Part shown: in pieces, positions 21,480 through 31,343 of the stretch
How positions within the stretch are numbered: the stretch's first letter is position 1
How the letters are laid out: each line of letters opens with the position of its first letter
Assembly: GCA_035578155.1 (NCBI GenBank)
Contig: JAPWDM010000017.1
Coordinates: 3,918,482 to 3,982,481 of the forward strand
Direction: 5' to 3'
DNA: 64,000 bases
DNA from: Brachynemurus nebulosus
Lineage: Eukaryota; Arthropoda; Insecta; Neuroptera; Myrmeleontidae
The notes under the pieces: generated by a model
Told to the model about the DNA's origin: nothing
Databases searched by the model: none
Seen by the model: only the letters and a program-made list of their open reading frames with translations
Program-made: the position numbers and the translations under genes

Positions 21480-21985
21480 GTCTGAAGTTAATCATTCGTT
21501 GTTTTAACAATTGTTTTAAATACATTTTCCCCTGGGAATGAGACCTTTTCTCGGGGTAAAAGGAAACCTGTGTTCGTCTATGTCCCTTCTGCTAATAATA
21601 TGCTAAATTCGAATGAAATAAATAAATCTTATTTTTGTTTCATTTAACATACATATATTTCCTCACAGGAATGAGATTTCCTGTAGGACTGAGATGTTTT
21701 GTCGAGATAAAAGGTACCCTGAATTCTTTTTCACTTCCCTGTTAACAATATACAAAGTTCGAAATTAGTCATCCGCTTTTTAATGATCAACTGTCATAAC
21801 TGAATACATGTTCCCTCGGGAATGTAATATTTTTCCGGGTTAAAAGGGGCCTATAACCGTCTCTTTCCTCCAAGTTATGTCCGTGCAAAATTTCAAGTTG
21901 ATTGGCTAAGTTGTTGAGGCGTGAAAGCAAATCAAGTAAACAAACAAATGAACTTACTTTTGCATTTATAATATTAGTTAGGATT
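21480..21985 (+). repeat. Fragment of arthropod dispersed repeat ending TATAATATTAGT
   Basis: Three diverged segments share 'gggaatg' or 'aggaatgagat', a 'ttt(tc)tcgggg/ccggg-taaaaggt' box and 'ttcgaaattagtcatccg'-like words. The block ends 'aaattt caagttgattggctaag', then 'cgtgaaagcaaat', then 'gcatttataatattagt'. This ending is familiar from a very common insect repeat class, probably the 3' end of a retroelement. Class unassigned. Confidence 0.5.
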
Positions 21986-22039
21986 AGGATGTAGAGATAT
22001 ATTTTGTGTTATGTACAATTCAAGGAAATTTTTAAAAAT

Positions 22040-22080
22040 TCGTTACATTGAACAGTTCGTTAAGTTGAGGTTCAGCTGTA
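22040..22080 (-). mobile_element. Solo TIR of a Tc1/mariner-superfamily element
   Basis: On the minus strand, next to TA, the end reads CAGCTGAACCTCAACTTAAC followed by GAAC. This is the style of pogo/mariner-type termini. No partner end was found in the window. Confidence 0.4.
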
Positions 22081-22598
22081 TATAGGTACCTACATAATTA
22101 TATATAAAGTTAATTTCATTACAAATGATATAAAATTACCGGTCGATTAAGAGAATGGTTAGTACGAGTATCCCTAACTAACATAATTATTAAGTGGATT
22201 AGTAACAACACATCGTGAATTTCTAATTATTATTATTGCTATTATAATTACTATAAAAAATTACTGTATTACCTATTCACATAGTTTTCAGTAGTTGTGT
22301 TATTAACACTTCTCTGTATAAAAATGATCAAAATTATTATAAATCATAATTTCAAATATGATTTATATCTAAGCAGAACCTTAACCTAAATTAAAAAAAA
22401 TATTATTTTATAAAATAGTCACTTTCAATTTAATTTAAAATACATACAGCAAACTCCCGGCTAGCCGCGGGCGGTTTATGCGCAGTTTTTTTTCTGTTTT
22501 CTATGGTAATTATACCATGAAATAAACTATTGAAATAATTTAATATGTACCTACGGAATTTTTGGAAAAAAGTCACCAGTTTTTACTAAGGATTTTTT
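22081..22598. other. AT-rich spacer
   Basis: Mostly AT-rich. A short GC patch at about 22,450-22,485 ('cccggctagccgcgggcgg') resembles the head of the CTAGC..CCCG dispersed repeat but does not extend. Confidence 0.35.
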
Positions 22599-22599
22599 A

Positions 22600-22650
22600 C
22601 TTATTTCTAGCAACCTTTGCAGACGCAATGCTATCTCCTCATCAGGCTTT
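22600..22650 (-). ncRNA. Degenerate hammerhead-ribozyme-like motif (tentative)
   Basis: On the minus strand CTGATGA (22,645-22,639) is followed by a stem TAGCA (22,633-22,629)...TGCTA (22,612-22,608) and immediately by GAAA. That is the hammerhead core order. Five extra bases (GGAGA) separate CTGATGA from the stem, which is non-canonical. It lies about 0.4 kb downstream of the Penelope-like coding remnant on the same strand, where Penelope-like elements are known to carry hammerheads. Confidence 0.25.
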
Positions 22651-22718
22651 AAATAATATATCAGTATTACAAAACAATTTTTTAGAATAAAAATTAATTG
22701 AATTAAAAACTACTTAGT

Positions 22719-22743
22719 TTTTTTTTTTTTTTTTTTTTTTTTG
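22719..22743. repeat. Poly(T) run
   Basis: About 25 consecutive T; on the minus strand this is a poly(A) run downstream of the Penelope-like remnant. Confidence 0.9.
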
Positions 22744-23044
22744 TAAAAGAACAAAGTGAAAACTTTAATAAAATGTCAAATAAATAAAATTAATTAAAAA
22801 CATTCATTTGTCACGTAAATAAAATAATAATTAGAAATTTTTTCCTTATATAAAAAGATTCACAATTAAAAAATTTTTTTAAAACAATAAAAAGATTATA
22901 AAACGAGTACCATAATATGATGTATTGAAACATTTTTATTAACTAGTATACTGTTAAGATATTTTTGTTAACTAGTGTATTTTCCGATAAAACAGTTTCT
23001 GTGGTACCGACCACTACGACCACTTAGGTTCTTCCGCCCAGTTA

Positions 23045-23760
23045 CACACACCTGATGATAAACTGTCAAATTCGTGTTGTCAATTCAGTTGTCTTGTGTA
23101 TTTATTCACAGGCTTTCTAGATTCAGTTTTTTTGTGATTTTCTTCGTATTGCAGCACTTTCGTATTCTGAAAATTAAAACGATGGTCTTTTTCGTTGGAG
23201 TGCTGTGCCAGACCGGTACGAATATCACACCTAGCTAAATCCCACTGATATTTCAGACGTTGCTCCAACGCTTCTGACGTCTGGCCAGTACAAAAAAAGT
23301 TGACATCCAGCACAAGGAACAGAGTAAATTAGATTATCCTTCTTTCCAGGTGGAATAGTTGGTTTTTGACTGGTATAAAGGGAATTTTTGATCGTAAAAG
23401 GATAACTAAATACCGGTCAAATAAGCCATTTGACCGCAGAAGAGAGCATACGGGGACAGTGTGTTTTCCTAAGTGTGGTATTTTAAAAAAATTATATTTT
23501 GTCGTATTGTCGGTGTTATTAGGTGGTGTGAAATTATTATGGTATCGGTGTACGACTGTTTTCTTTATTACGCTGTTAATTATTGGAAAATTTTTCTTTT
23601 TTAAGATGTCTTTGGCAATTTTTAGTGTTTCTGGGCGATGCTTTGGGTGAGTCAGATTAACAGCTCTATTTATAGGGCATAGGCAACATTTAGCCTGACT
23701 GCAACGGGTGTCCAAAGTGCCAGTTGATCAGCCTAATCGAGCAATAAGACTTTCGGTGCT
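23045..23760 (-). pseudogene. Penelope-like element, C-terminal GIY-YIG region
   Basis: Read on the minus strand: CSQAKCCLCPINRAVNLTHP, then HRPETLKIAKDILKKKNFP, then LGKHTVPVCSLLRSNGLFDR. After two frame changes come IYSVPCAGC and GQTSEALEQRLKYQWDL, then GLAQHSNEKDHRFNFQNTKV. A C-x2-C box ahead of a G-Q-T-x-x-x-L-x-x-R-(L)...H-x-x-x-x-x-H-x-F-x-F is the GIY-YIG endonuclease layout of Penelope-like elements. The YIG itself is destroyed by a slip in a T-run near 23,297. The reverse transcriptase upstream is not present, so this is a truncated, dead copy. Confidence 0.65.
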
Positions 23761-25289
23761 ACATTGTATCAAATACGTTATTTTCACCTCTCGTGATTAG
23801 AATATCCAAAAATGTCGAAACTTCTGTTCTATATTTAATCCTGCATTATTTATGTAAAAAATATAACTCATATGTTAACACGATAACGGTCATGGACTCC
23901 GTACGACGTCAAATGAACCTCTTTCTAGCCACTAGAGGTATCGGAGTGGTGCTATATGCTCTATAATACGTAGGTATTGTGGAGCAAACCTATGGTACCT
24001 ATCGTACCTATTGCGCCTAGCCAGAGAGCTAGCTAAAGATTGCTTATAGATTGGCGTATTAGTTGTCAAGATAGTGTATCAGTTGGGATTTTCGTCATAA
24101 CCATAGCCCCATAAAGTCATAGTCTTTAATATGTTTATCTGCCGAAAATGCAAAATAAAAACAGTTATTATTCATTTGTGTCTACTTTTGATCGACTCGG
24201 ATTATTCGTGAATGTGGTTTTCCCAGAACGGCTGTGCCAATCACGAGCGTAACAACTGCAAATCTGCATAACAGCAACAAACATTTTAATAACCCAATTT
24301 TTTGATAATGCAATTTTCCGATAACATTGGAAAATGTTACCGAAAATATCGTCTGCGGTAATTCGATTTTCAAACAAAACATATCAGTAGATCCTTAAAA
24401 ATTTTACTTTTTAATATAAATAACATAAATTAAAGGAAAATTTACGTAATGTCCGAACCCCTTGGATTGCTCCGGTTGTTTCGCCCGTGGTGCCAACCAT
24501 AGCCATGGATAACCGAAAGTTGACCCCAATATCTAAAAAAATATGGATTTTGATATTCCGTAAAAATTTTCGCTAGTGATCATTTTGTGCGTACGGTTTG
24601 GTGTCATTTCAAGACCGGGCACTTCACATCACAAAGACTTTTTAAAACTTAGTTAGGTAAAAGCAAAATATCCCAACATTGCTTTTTTTCTCACGTAGTT
24701 TTCAAATTAGTGGCCGCTAATTATAACAAATATGATATGAACTCGAATCAGTAACAACGATGAAAGATCAACGTCAAGCAACAGTCTACGTTAAACTTGA
24801 GTAGGATTTTTGAAGCAGAACTATAGACAAACAGCAACTGGTTCATTTTTTAAAAATTATCCATAAAGTCGAATATTTGTTAATAACTGATAAAGCTTCA
24901 AGTATGTAGGTTATCTAAATCATTCTCAAATTAATAAAAAAATATTTTTTGCTAAAAAAAGATAATACAATATATATTTTATTTTAACATGTGTTTTCCA
25001 AATGATTGCTATTATTATATCATCAAATCTAAAAAGCACTAATTTTATTATCGTTGTTATTTGAAAAAATAAAAATAAAAATAAAAATACTGATTGAACT
25101 TTGATTTGAGATAATAGTAAATATATTTAATTGTGTATACCTACCTGTTTGTGAAAAGAATGTATCACCAAAGATTATTAAATTCAAAAATTAGTTAATA
25201 TTGTAGCTACTTATTTCATAATTTTAAAACTTATTTTGAGAAAAATATGCAAAATACATACAGGATCAATCAGGATAATTTGGGTACAG
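23761..25289. other. Spacer, nothing recognised
   Basis: A less AT-rich patch (about 23,880-24,120) has 'tattagttgtcaagatagtgtatcagt', which echoes 21,145-21,175, but no gene can be read. Two overlapping minus frames of 66-69 codons near 24.2-24.4 kb show no domain. Confidence 0.35.
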
Positions 25290-25575
25290 TGACCAATGAA
25301 GTGGCCGACCATGCTTAGGCACTCGCACTTGCCTGGTAGGTCGAGGGTTCAAATGCAGTGGCCGGCTATGCTCGTGACAGTTTTCTGCAATTTCCTTTCA
25401 CAATTCCAGATGAATATCGGCATAGTTTCTTCAAAAAAAAAATCGGCTGCAGAGGTACACCTTCGAGATCCACCAGCACTCACTCCACCACTTTCCTTGT
25501 CCACCAACCACATCAAAAATTGTAAAATTTTATGTGTAAAAAGTGTAAATTGAAAATAAAGTATACATAAATAAT
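25290..25575 (+). mobile_element. tRNA-derived SINE
   Basis: A tRNA-like head is visible: 'agtggccgac', 'cttaggcactcgcacttgcc' and a B box in 'gtcgagggttcaaatgc'. A unique body follows (tcggctgcagaggtacacc, ccaccactttccttgtccac) that ends near 'gaaaataaagtatacataaa'. The following 'gtgggtggcgtctgtttt'...'aaccgatgttcaaccac' and (ATT)n could still belong to it. The 85-codon frame across it is not a protein gene. Confidence 0.6.
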
Positions 25576-25632
25576 GATGTGGGTGGCGTCTGTTTTAAGC
25601 GGGAAGTCTTAAAAACCGATGTTCAACCACAT

Positions 25633-25635
25633 TAA

Positions 25636-25663
<28 letters not shown>
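25633..25663. repeat. (ATT)n microsatellite
   Basis: About 30 bp of ATT repeats; in this orientation the complement of the TAA tails of the LINE array. Confidence 0.9.
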
Positions 25664-25667
<4 letters not shown>

Positions 25668-25716
25668 TGGGTACAATGGAGGGTAATTCGAATATAAGTG
25701 TTATTAGTCTACGTAC

Positions 25717-25753
<37 letters not shown>

Positions 25754-25755
25754 TA

Positions 25756-25809
<54 letters not shown>

Positions 25810-25810
25810 G
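25717..25810 (+). repeat. (TAA)n microsatellite, entry site of the LINE array
   Basis: About 95 bp of TAA/AAT repeats with two slips, ending exactly where the first I-like head 'ggtggtgaggacacc' begins. Confidence 0.9.
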
Positions 25811-26148
25811 GTGGTGAGGACACCTATAGCAGCTGCCCTTGGCACCCGTGAGGGATATTTATCCCCCATTGGTGTCAAGGAGGCTAAGGGTTCCAGGGGT
25901 AGTTTATGCGCAATACAGTAATCTTCGGATTCCATTAGCCTCTGACTACCCAAGATCGGCACCTTTCCTTCTCGAGGTACCACTGTTTTCACAAAAGATG
26001 CCGGATCAAAATTTTCGACGAGGACGAACGTCGTATGACCGACAGAGATATCCACCGTATGAGAGAAACACCACCGTCTGATTGTACGATAGCTTTCGCC
26101 CTGATGTCTGGCAACAGGTCGTGTGCGTTTAGTATCCGTATGCGTGTG

Positions 26149-27291
26149 ATTATCAAAGTCGTGATTCGTGTACCGCCAAGTCGAATCGTGATATTTTTAT
26201 ACTGTGATTTGTGTAGTTTTTTCTGTGATTTCGTCCTGTGATCCTACTTTTTTATTTGTTTTTAAATCTTATAGTGTCCCCTGGATGGTGCACTCCAGTG
26301 GACACAAAAGTGATAAATTGGCTGTGGCATTGCGTTGATTTTTTGTCCCTGTGACTTCGACGGGTAGGAATGCGGTACTCGACGCACTTGTTCGCGTCAT
26401 CCAGGCGTATGAGTCGACATCTGCCCGAACGGCTTGAGCGAGCTCGCTTAGTGCTCGAACGTGGCCTAGTCATCGTACCGGTCTCCCGTGTAGGTTGACC
26501 TCGACATCTGACAGAACGGCACATGTACCCAGTAATCAGTTATCTGACAGAACAGTACATGTTGCTCAGTAATCAGATGTCAGTGTCCCTACACGTGTGA
26601 GTTCCTAGGTGTTGGCGAAGCCATTTCGGAATTGTCGAGACTATGGGGAGCGGAATCGTGTCACAGAGCAAGAAATATTGTCAAACTTGTGATATTGTTG
26701 TTTTTGTTTTTTAATAAGGTTGTTTTTAATATGCTTTGTTTTAACAATGTACCACTGAGGGCGTTTTCCACCCGAGGTGGTACATCACTTGATTTTATTT
26801 ATCTGTGATATTTTGTTATGCCGCCGTGGGCCTGTTGTTATGGCTCTACAGCGGTATTGTTTTAACTCCTTATTGCTTCACTGGTCGGCCTGCGGCCTCC
26901 CAGTGACGCAATAAGTCTTATCTGTGATACTTACCGTGATACTGATCTGTGATATTTATTTGTGTATTGTCTAGTCAGGTTCCTCCACCCCGAGGCCCTT
27001 TACGCCTCGAGGGGAGTCGCAGCGATGATCTTCAGGCCTTGGTGACCGGACGCTTTGTCTAGTACTTATCGTACCGTCACCAAGGACTGTCCACTCTTTT
27101 TAAGCCCTGGGATGGTAGGGCTCATCGTTGGATTTTATCATGTGTATGTTTGTCCGTTGTCTAATGCATTTATGTGTTCCTGTCTTTATGTGTCGTTTTT
27201 ATTTTTTTTCTACCGTTTCTGGCGGCGCATGCCCGTCGCTGGCGATGCCGCCGGACACTGCTGACCGCGCCATCCACCGGCAGTAGTGTCC
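26149..27291 (+). promoter_or_regulatory. Structured 3' UTR, hairpin string (copy 1)
   Basis: Successive inverted repeats form at least seven stems. They are 26,275-26,306 (GTGTCC..GGACAC), 26,749-26,783 (GTACCAC..GTGGTAC), 26,821-26,854 and 26,869-26,915 (CTTATTGC/GCAATAAG with inner CACTGG/CCAGTG). The rest are 26,988-27,014 (CCCCGAGGC/GCCTCG), 27,038-27,084 (CTTGGTGAC/GTCACCAAG with inner GTAC/GTAC), 27,221-27,252 (GGCGGC/GCCGCC) and 27,253-27,291 (GGACACTGCTG/CAGTAGTGTCC). Linkers repeatedly contain CTGTGAT. The last stem abuts the TAA tail, the position used for template recognition by other LINE reverse transcriptases. Stem changes in copies 2-4 are compensatory. Confidence 0.7.
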
Positions 27292-27308
27292 CAATTTTAA
27301 TCAAAAAA

Positions 27309-27333
27309 AAAAATAATATTAATAATAATAATA
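27309..27333 (+). repeat. TAA tail between copies 1 and 2
   Basis: A-run followed by TAA repeats. The head of copy 2 starts directly after it. Confidence 0.9.
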
Positions 27334-28006
27334 ATGGTGGTGAGGACACCTATAGCAGCTGCCCTTGGCACCCGTGAGGGATATTTATCCCCCATTGGTG
27401 TCAAGGAGGCTAAGGATTCCAGGGGTAGTTTATGCGCAATACAGTAATCTTCGGATTCCATTAGCCTCTGACTACTCAAGATCGGCACCGTTCCTTCTCG
27501 AGATACCACTGTTTTCACGAAAGGTGCTGGATCTAGAGGAGAAATCCTCGATCGTTCATTTTTTAACCTTTGTTTTTATTTCGTTTCGTTTTTATTGTTT
27601 TTTGTTTTTCGTTATTTTTATTGCTTTTTGTTTCAGATTTTCTTTTTTCTTTTGTTTCCTTTTTGTTTTTTGGTTTTGTTTTGTTCTCATTATTTTTGTT
27701 GTCCCAACTTCAAGTCATCTTCGAGACCCACACTAGCTCGTGTGTGGCTTAGCGGCGTTGCCTGGAAAAGGGAATCCTGGTGACTGAGGGAAGCCGTTAC
27801 TTGCGAGTACGGCGGAACAACACGTCACTTCGGCCCTGGCTTCAGGCATAGACCGTGGCTGCGGTTATGCACCGGCCGCAGTAACTTCGAGCGCCTCGGG
27901 GTCGTGCGTGTCACTGGGGTAATGGGCTTCGTCCCTAGGGCCCCTCATTCCCGTATCCCTGGCGTGGGAGTCCCACGTCCCACGGGGTTTTTCTGTACTA
28001 CATTTT
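27334..28006 (+). promoter_or_regulatory. 5' UTR of copy 2: conserved head, T-rich tract, leader
   Basis: The first 190 bp equal the head of copy 1. Within it 'ttggcacc'...'ggtgtcaa' and 'gggata'...'tatccc' can pair. A strongly T-rich stretch (27,555-27,700) follows, then a GC-rich leader up to the gag ATG. I-type LINEs carry internal promoters in their 5' UTR; no core promoter element can be named here. Confidence 0.5.
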
Positions 28007-29278
28007 ATGGAAAAGCTACCAAATACTTCTTCGGGCGAGTCCGGGCCCTCCAAACCGGACCATATTGGGCAGGTTCGAGATGCAAAACTATCGGGCAAAG
28101 GGTTGCTCGTGGAGGCATTCTCGGCGGCACAATCAGAGAGGATCCAAAATTTGAATTGTTTAGGTCAGTACGCAATAGAGGTGGCGCCCCATGGAGTATT
28201 AAATTACTCTCGGGGTGTCATCATGCATCCATCATTAGCGTACTGCACTCCTGATGAGATAGTGTCGCAGATGTCTTCACAGGGGGTCATTGAGGCAAAG
28301 AGACTGAAGTATAATAAGGGGAAGCAATATCCAAATTCCCCACTTATATTACTAACTTTTAACAAAACCACCTTGCCAAGAGAGGTGGTTGTAGGTCTCT
28401 TTACCAAAATCGACGTACGTCCGTACATACCGGCACCCATGAGGTGTTTTAACTGTCAAAAGTACGGACATGTATCACAAAGATGTAGCGTGGAGCAACA
28501 GATTTGCGTGTGTGGAAGGTCGTTGCATGAAGGACGACCATGTGACGAGCCTGTCAAGTGTATAAACTGCGGGGGCAATCACTCGGCTAAGTCGAGGAAT
28601 TGCCCCATTTTCAAGCAAGAATCTGCTATTCAGGAGCTGAGAGCCCTGGAGAGGTTAACCTACCCAGAGGCAAGACGTAAACTGTTAGGCAATACGCCCC
28701 GTCGCTCAGCTCTTGAAGGATACGCACGCGCTGTTGCTGCCCCCACCCCTGCAGCGGCTGAGAAAAATAATGAAATAAAAGAAATTAGAGAATCAATGCG
28801 ACAAATGCAAGCAACAATGCAGCGATTACAAGAGAGCCTTATGCGCTCAGTGGGTGTAACAGTAGCAGCACCCACATCAGCCGCTGTCGCGCCAGCTAAG
28901 GCCCCTGAGGCGAAGAGGGTAATAACGCCCACACCTCAGGGCCCAATTGTAAGAAATGTGGTGTCTTCCCCCGGGAAAAAGTCTTCACCTAAGAAGACCA
29001 CACCCGGGAGACGACGTAGTAGTGAGGGGGAAAAAGAGGTGACCAAACCAAGGTCTCCCAAAAAGGGATCTGTCACCTCAAAATCGGAGACGGAATTTCT
29101 TCCGCCTCCACCACCCTTGGCGACTCCAACATCAACTTCAGCGGAGTCGTCACGACCGGGCACACCATCACGCCCGGTCGCCCCCCTCCCGAGTCGCTCT
29201 GAAATAACACCAATGAGCGACTCGGAAAGCGCCGCAGGAAAATGTGATAGCCTACAAGCGTGCGCAAGCACGCTGTAA
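28007..29278 (+). CDS. LINE ORF1 gag-like protein with CCHC zinc knuckles
   Basis: A 423-codon open frame. An N-terminal region of about 140 residues ends in the PLILLTFNKTTLPREVVVGL-type segment, and RPYIPAPMRCFNCQKYGHVS at about residues 138-157 opens a classical C-x2-C-x4-H-x4-C knuckle. Two further Cys clusters follow (CVCGRSLHEGRPC and CINCGGNHSAKSRNC). This triple knuckle after a P-x-(P)-x-RCF-x-CQ motif is typical of nucleic-acid-binding ORF1 proteins of I/Jockey-group LINEs. A short coiled-coil-like stretch (residues about 250-285) and a long Pro/Ser/Lys-rich tail come next. The final residues after about 408 are probably out-of-family sequence from the deletion that removed the endonuclease. 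ATG chosen because the conserved segment starts soon after and upstream is leader-like. Confidence 0.75.
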   Translation: MEKLPNTSSGESGPSKPDHIGQVRDAKLSGKGLLVEAFSAAQSERIQNLNCLGQYAIEVAPHGVLNYSRGVIMHPSLAYCTPDEIVSQMSSQGVIEAKRLKYNKGKQYPNSPLILLTFNKTTLPREVVVGLFTKIDVRPYIPAPMRCFNCQKYGHVSQRCSVEQQICVCGRSLHEGRPCDEPVKCINCGGNHSAKSRNCPIFKQESAIQELRALERLTYPEARRKLLGNTPRRSALEGYARAVAAPTPAAAEKNNEIKEIRESMRQMQATMQRLQESLMRSVGVTVAAPTSAAVAPAKAPEAKRVITPTPQGPIVRNVVSSPGKKSSPKKTTPGRRRSSEGEKEVTKPRSPKKGSVTSKSETEFLPPPPPLATPTSTSAESSRPGTPSRPVAPLPSRSEITPMSDSESAAGKCDSLQACASTL

Positions 29279-30947
29279 ACGCACTATAAAAGAACAGAAG
29301 AGGCTATCATGGGAGCAATATGTTTCGGCCATTAATACCTCCACTACAACATCAGAGGTATGGAGAAGAGTGAGGGCCATTACAGGGAAATCCTCCCGTT
29401 CACCAATGCCCTCCCTTCTCATCGTCGACGGTCGGAACATCACTGACCGCGCAGAAATAGCTAATTGTTTAGCTAAACACTTTGAGCGCGTCAGTGGCTC
29501 CCAAAACTATGACCCGGACTTCCTGCGGATCAAGATCGAAAACGAACAAAACGATCTTGATTTTTTCTCGGATGAATCCCTCCAGTATAACCAACCGTTT
29601 TCTATGCAAGAATTACTGAAGGCGCTTCGGGGATCTGAGGACACGTCCCCTGGACCTGATGAGATCCCCTAAGCCATGATCCGGAACCTGCCTTATCCTG
29701 GTAAGTGTAGGTTACTGGATCTTTACAACGAAATTTTTAGGCAAGGCGTTTACCCTCCGCAGTGGCGAGAAGCTACCATCATTCCGCTGCTAAAAAAGGG
29801 TAAAGATTCATCGCAACTAACTAGCTACCGTCCAATATCCTTGACTTGCTGCTTCAGCAAGGTATTGGAAAAAATGGTGAACAACCGTCTCGTCTGGTGG
29901 CTGGAATCCCACAATCTCATTCCTAAACATCAATGTGGGTTCCGCCGATACCATTCGACTACGGACCATCTTGTTCGCCTCGAGAATGCCATTCAAGACG
30001 CCTTTCTCCAACGAAAACACCTTGTGGCCGTGTTTTTCGATTTGGAGAAAGCTTATGATATGACCTGGAGGTATGGCATTCTCAAGAAGCTGCACGACTG
30101 GGGTTTAAGAGGTAACCTCCCTCAGTTCGTAAAAAGTTTTCTGACTGACCGTTCTTTTCGTGTCCGGGTAGGTGACACTGAGTCTGAGGCCCACTCCCAG
30201 GAGAATGGTGTCCCTCAAGGCTCCACCATTAGTGTCACCTTGTTTTCCATCGCAGTCAGTCATATTGCAGCTTCAGCCCCAATTCGTCGTTGCTTGTACG
30301 TTGATGACCTCACCATATTTTACGCAGCCGATTCCATCGAGGATATTCAACAACGGCTGCAACAAGGCATCAACGAAGTGGTGACTTCTGCAGAAGCTCT
30401 TCGTTTTCGCTTTTCTCCACAAAAAACATCGGTGGTTCACTTCTGCAGAAAGCGCAACGCACATCCGGATCCTGTTCTCCTTCAGTGCGTTGATAGCGTC
30501 AGGTTTCTAGGACTTGTATTTGACAAACAACTTACGTGGCGCCCACACCTCCAAGCCTTAGCTGCGAGTTGTCGTAGGACAATAAACATGCTTAAGTGCT
30601 TGGCTGGTGCATCGTGGGGTGCGGGCCGGGAGTCGTTGCTTCGCCTGTATCAATCGCTGGTTCTGACCAAGATTGATTACGGCAGCATTGCTTACTCCTC
30701 CGCCCGGGCGTCTGCGCTTCTACTCCTAGATCCTGTTCACCATGCAGGCATACGACTGGCTACGGGAGCATTTCGAACGAGTCCTTCTATGAGCCTCTGC
30801 GTAGAGTCGGGTCTTCCTCCGCTGCGACTGAGACGTGAGCGTCTCTTGGTCAATTATGCAGCGGGGGTGTATGCAACACCTACGCATATCAATCACCCGA
30901 CTCTGTCGGTGAGCCACAGGACATTGCCATACGCCCAGAGGATCTGA
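29244..30947 (+). pseudogene. LINE ORF2: pre-RT linker and reverse transcriptase
   Basis: The linker (KRLSWEQYVSAINTSTTTSE...) leads into RT. SPGPDEIP is followed by one in-frame TAA at 29,670-29,672 where the family has Tyr, and the frame then continues uninterrupted for over 420 residues. It shows ATIIPLLKKGKDSSQLTSYR with PISLT, then CGFRRYHSTTDHL, FFDLEKAYD, NGVPQGSTIS and YVDDLTIFYA (catalytic YxDD intact). RFLGLVFDKQLTW, KIDYGS and GIRLATGAFRTSP come after. All RT blocks are present in order. No APE endonuclease precedes it and no RNase H follows, both expected in the I clade. Frames starting inside it on the other strand are shadows. Confidence 0.85.
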
Positions 30948-31240
30948 GAGTGAGCATACGATCCGCGATTGATCAGAAATGGCAACGTGAGTGGAACAAC
31001 CTCACGGCTAAGCTCAGACAGGTGAAACCTGAGGTCCCAAGAACTCCGGCACCTGTAAATCTGAGCCGGCGAGAGAGTGTGGCTCTGACGCGTTTACGCT
31101 CGGGCCACACGGCGTTAGCACATCGTCATCTTCTCGCCGGTGAGGATCAGCCAAGGTGCGCCGCCTGCGGGACGGCGCTAACCGTGAGGCATATAGTTGA
31201 GGAATGTGTAACCTTTGAGCCATTGTTTTTATTTTATTGT
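30948..31240 (+). pseudogene. LINE ORF2 C-terminal CCHC segment
   Basis: Continues from RT after a deletion and frame change. DQKWQREWNN and TRLRSGHTALAHRHLL lead to CAACGTALTVRHIVEEC, a C-x2-C-x8-H-x4-C finger. This is the normal end of I-type ORF2, but after VTFEP the frame runs straight into 3' UTR sequence, so the last portion of the protein is lost. Confidence 0.75.
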
Positions 31241-31343
31241 GTTTGGCGGCGCATGCCCTTAGTTGGCGATGCCGCCGGGTGCTGCTGACCGCGCCATCCA
31301 CCGGCAGCAGTACCCCAATTTAAAAAAAAAATAATAATAATAA
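31241..31343 (+). promoter_or_regulatory. Minimal 3' end of copy 2 with terminal hairpins and TAA tail
   Basis: Only the last two hairpins remain: GGCGGC..GCCGCC and GGGTGCTGCTG (31,277-31,287) pairing with CAGCAGTACCC (31,305-31,315), then A-run and TAA repeats. One G-T wobble in the stem is an intermediate between copies 1/4 and copy 3. Confidence 0.75.

Larger units (their letters stand above)
25811..27333 (+). mobile_element. I-like LINE array, copy 1: internally deleted
   Basis: The copy begins with the head 'ggtggtgaggacacctatag' (about 190 bp almost identical to 27,334-27,530). It then passes directly into 3' UTR sequence and ends 'ggcggcgcatgcccg'...'cagtagtgtcccaatttt', followed by A-rich and TAA repeats. 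Both coding frames are gone, so it is a 1.5 kb non-autonomous derivative with intact ends. Its 3' UTR matches copy 3 (31,628-32,705) from 'gggtaggaatgcgg' onward. Confidence 0.75.
27334..31343 (+). mobile_element. I-like LINE array, copy 2: coding, with three internal deletions
   Basis: Contains the head, a T-rich 5' UTR, an open gag ORF, then RT and the C-terminal CCHC, a short 3' end and a TAA tail. Three parts expected in an I-clade LINE are missing. The APE endonuclease is lost between gag and RT (junction about 29,235), RNase H is lost between RT and CCHC (about 30,905-30,950), and most of the hairpin 3' UTR is lost after the CCHC (about 31,220). The copy is therefore incapable of autonomous movement although its gag frame is open. 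Confidence 0.8.

Noticed and set aside
25633..25810. SINE sharing the tail of the I-like LINE
   Set aside because: The SINE is followed by (ATT)n on the plus strand whereas the LINE tails are (TAA)n on the plus strand; these are complementary, not the same.
27570..27752. Phe-rich overlapping frames that look like membrane peptides
   Set aside because: They arise from the T-rich tract of the LINE 5' UTR; all frames there give Phe/Leu runs.
28936..29271. Minus-strand frames over the gag and RT of I-like copy 2
   Set aside because: They mirror the codon pattern of the real plus-strand ORFs and have no recognisable motif.
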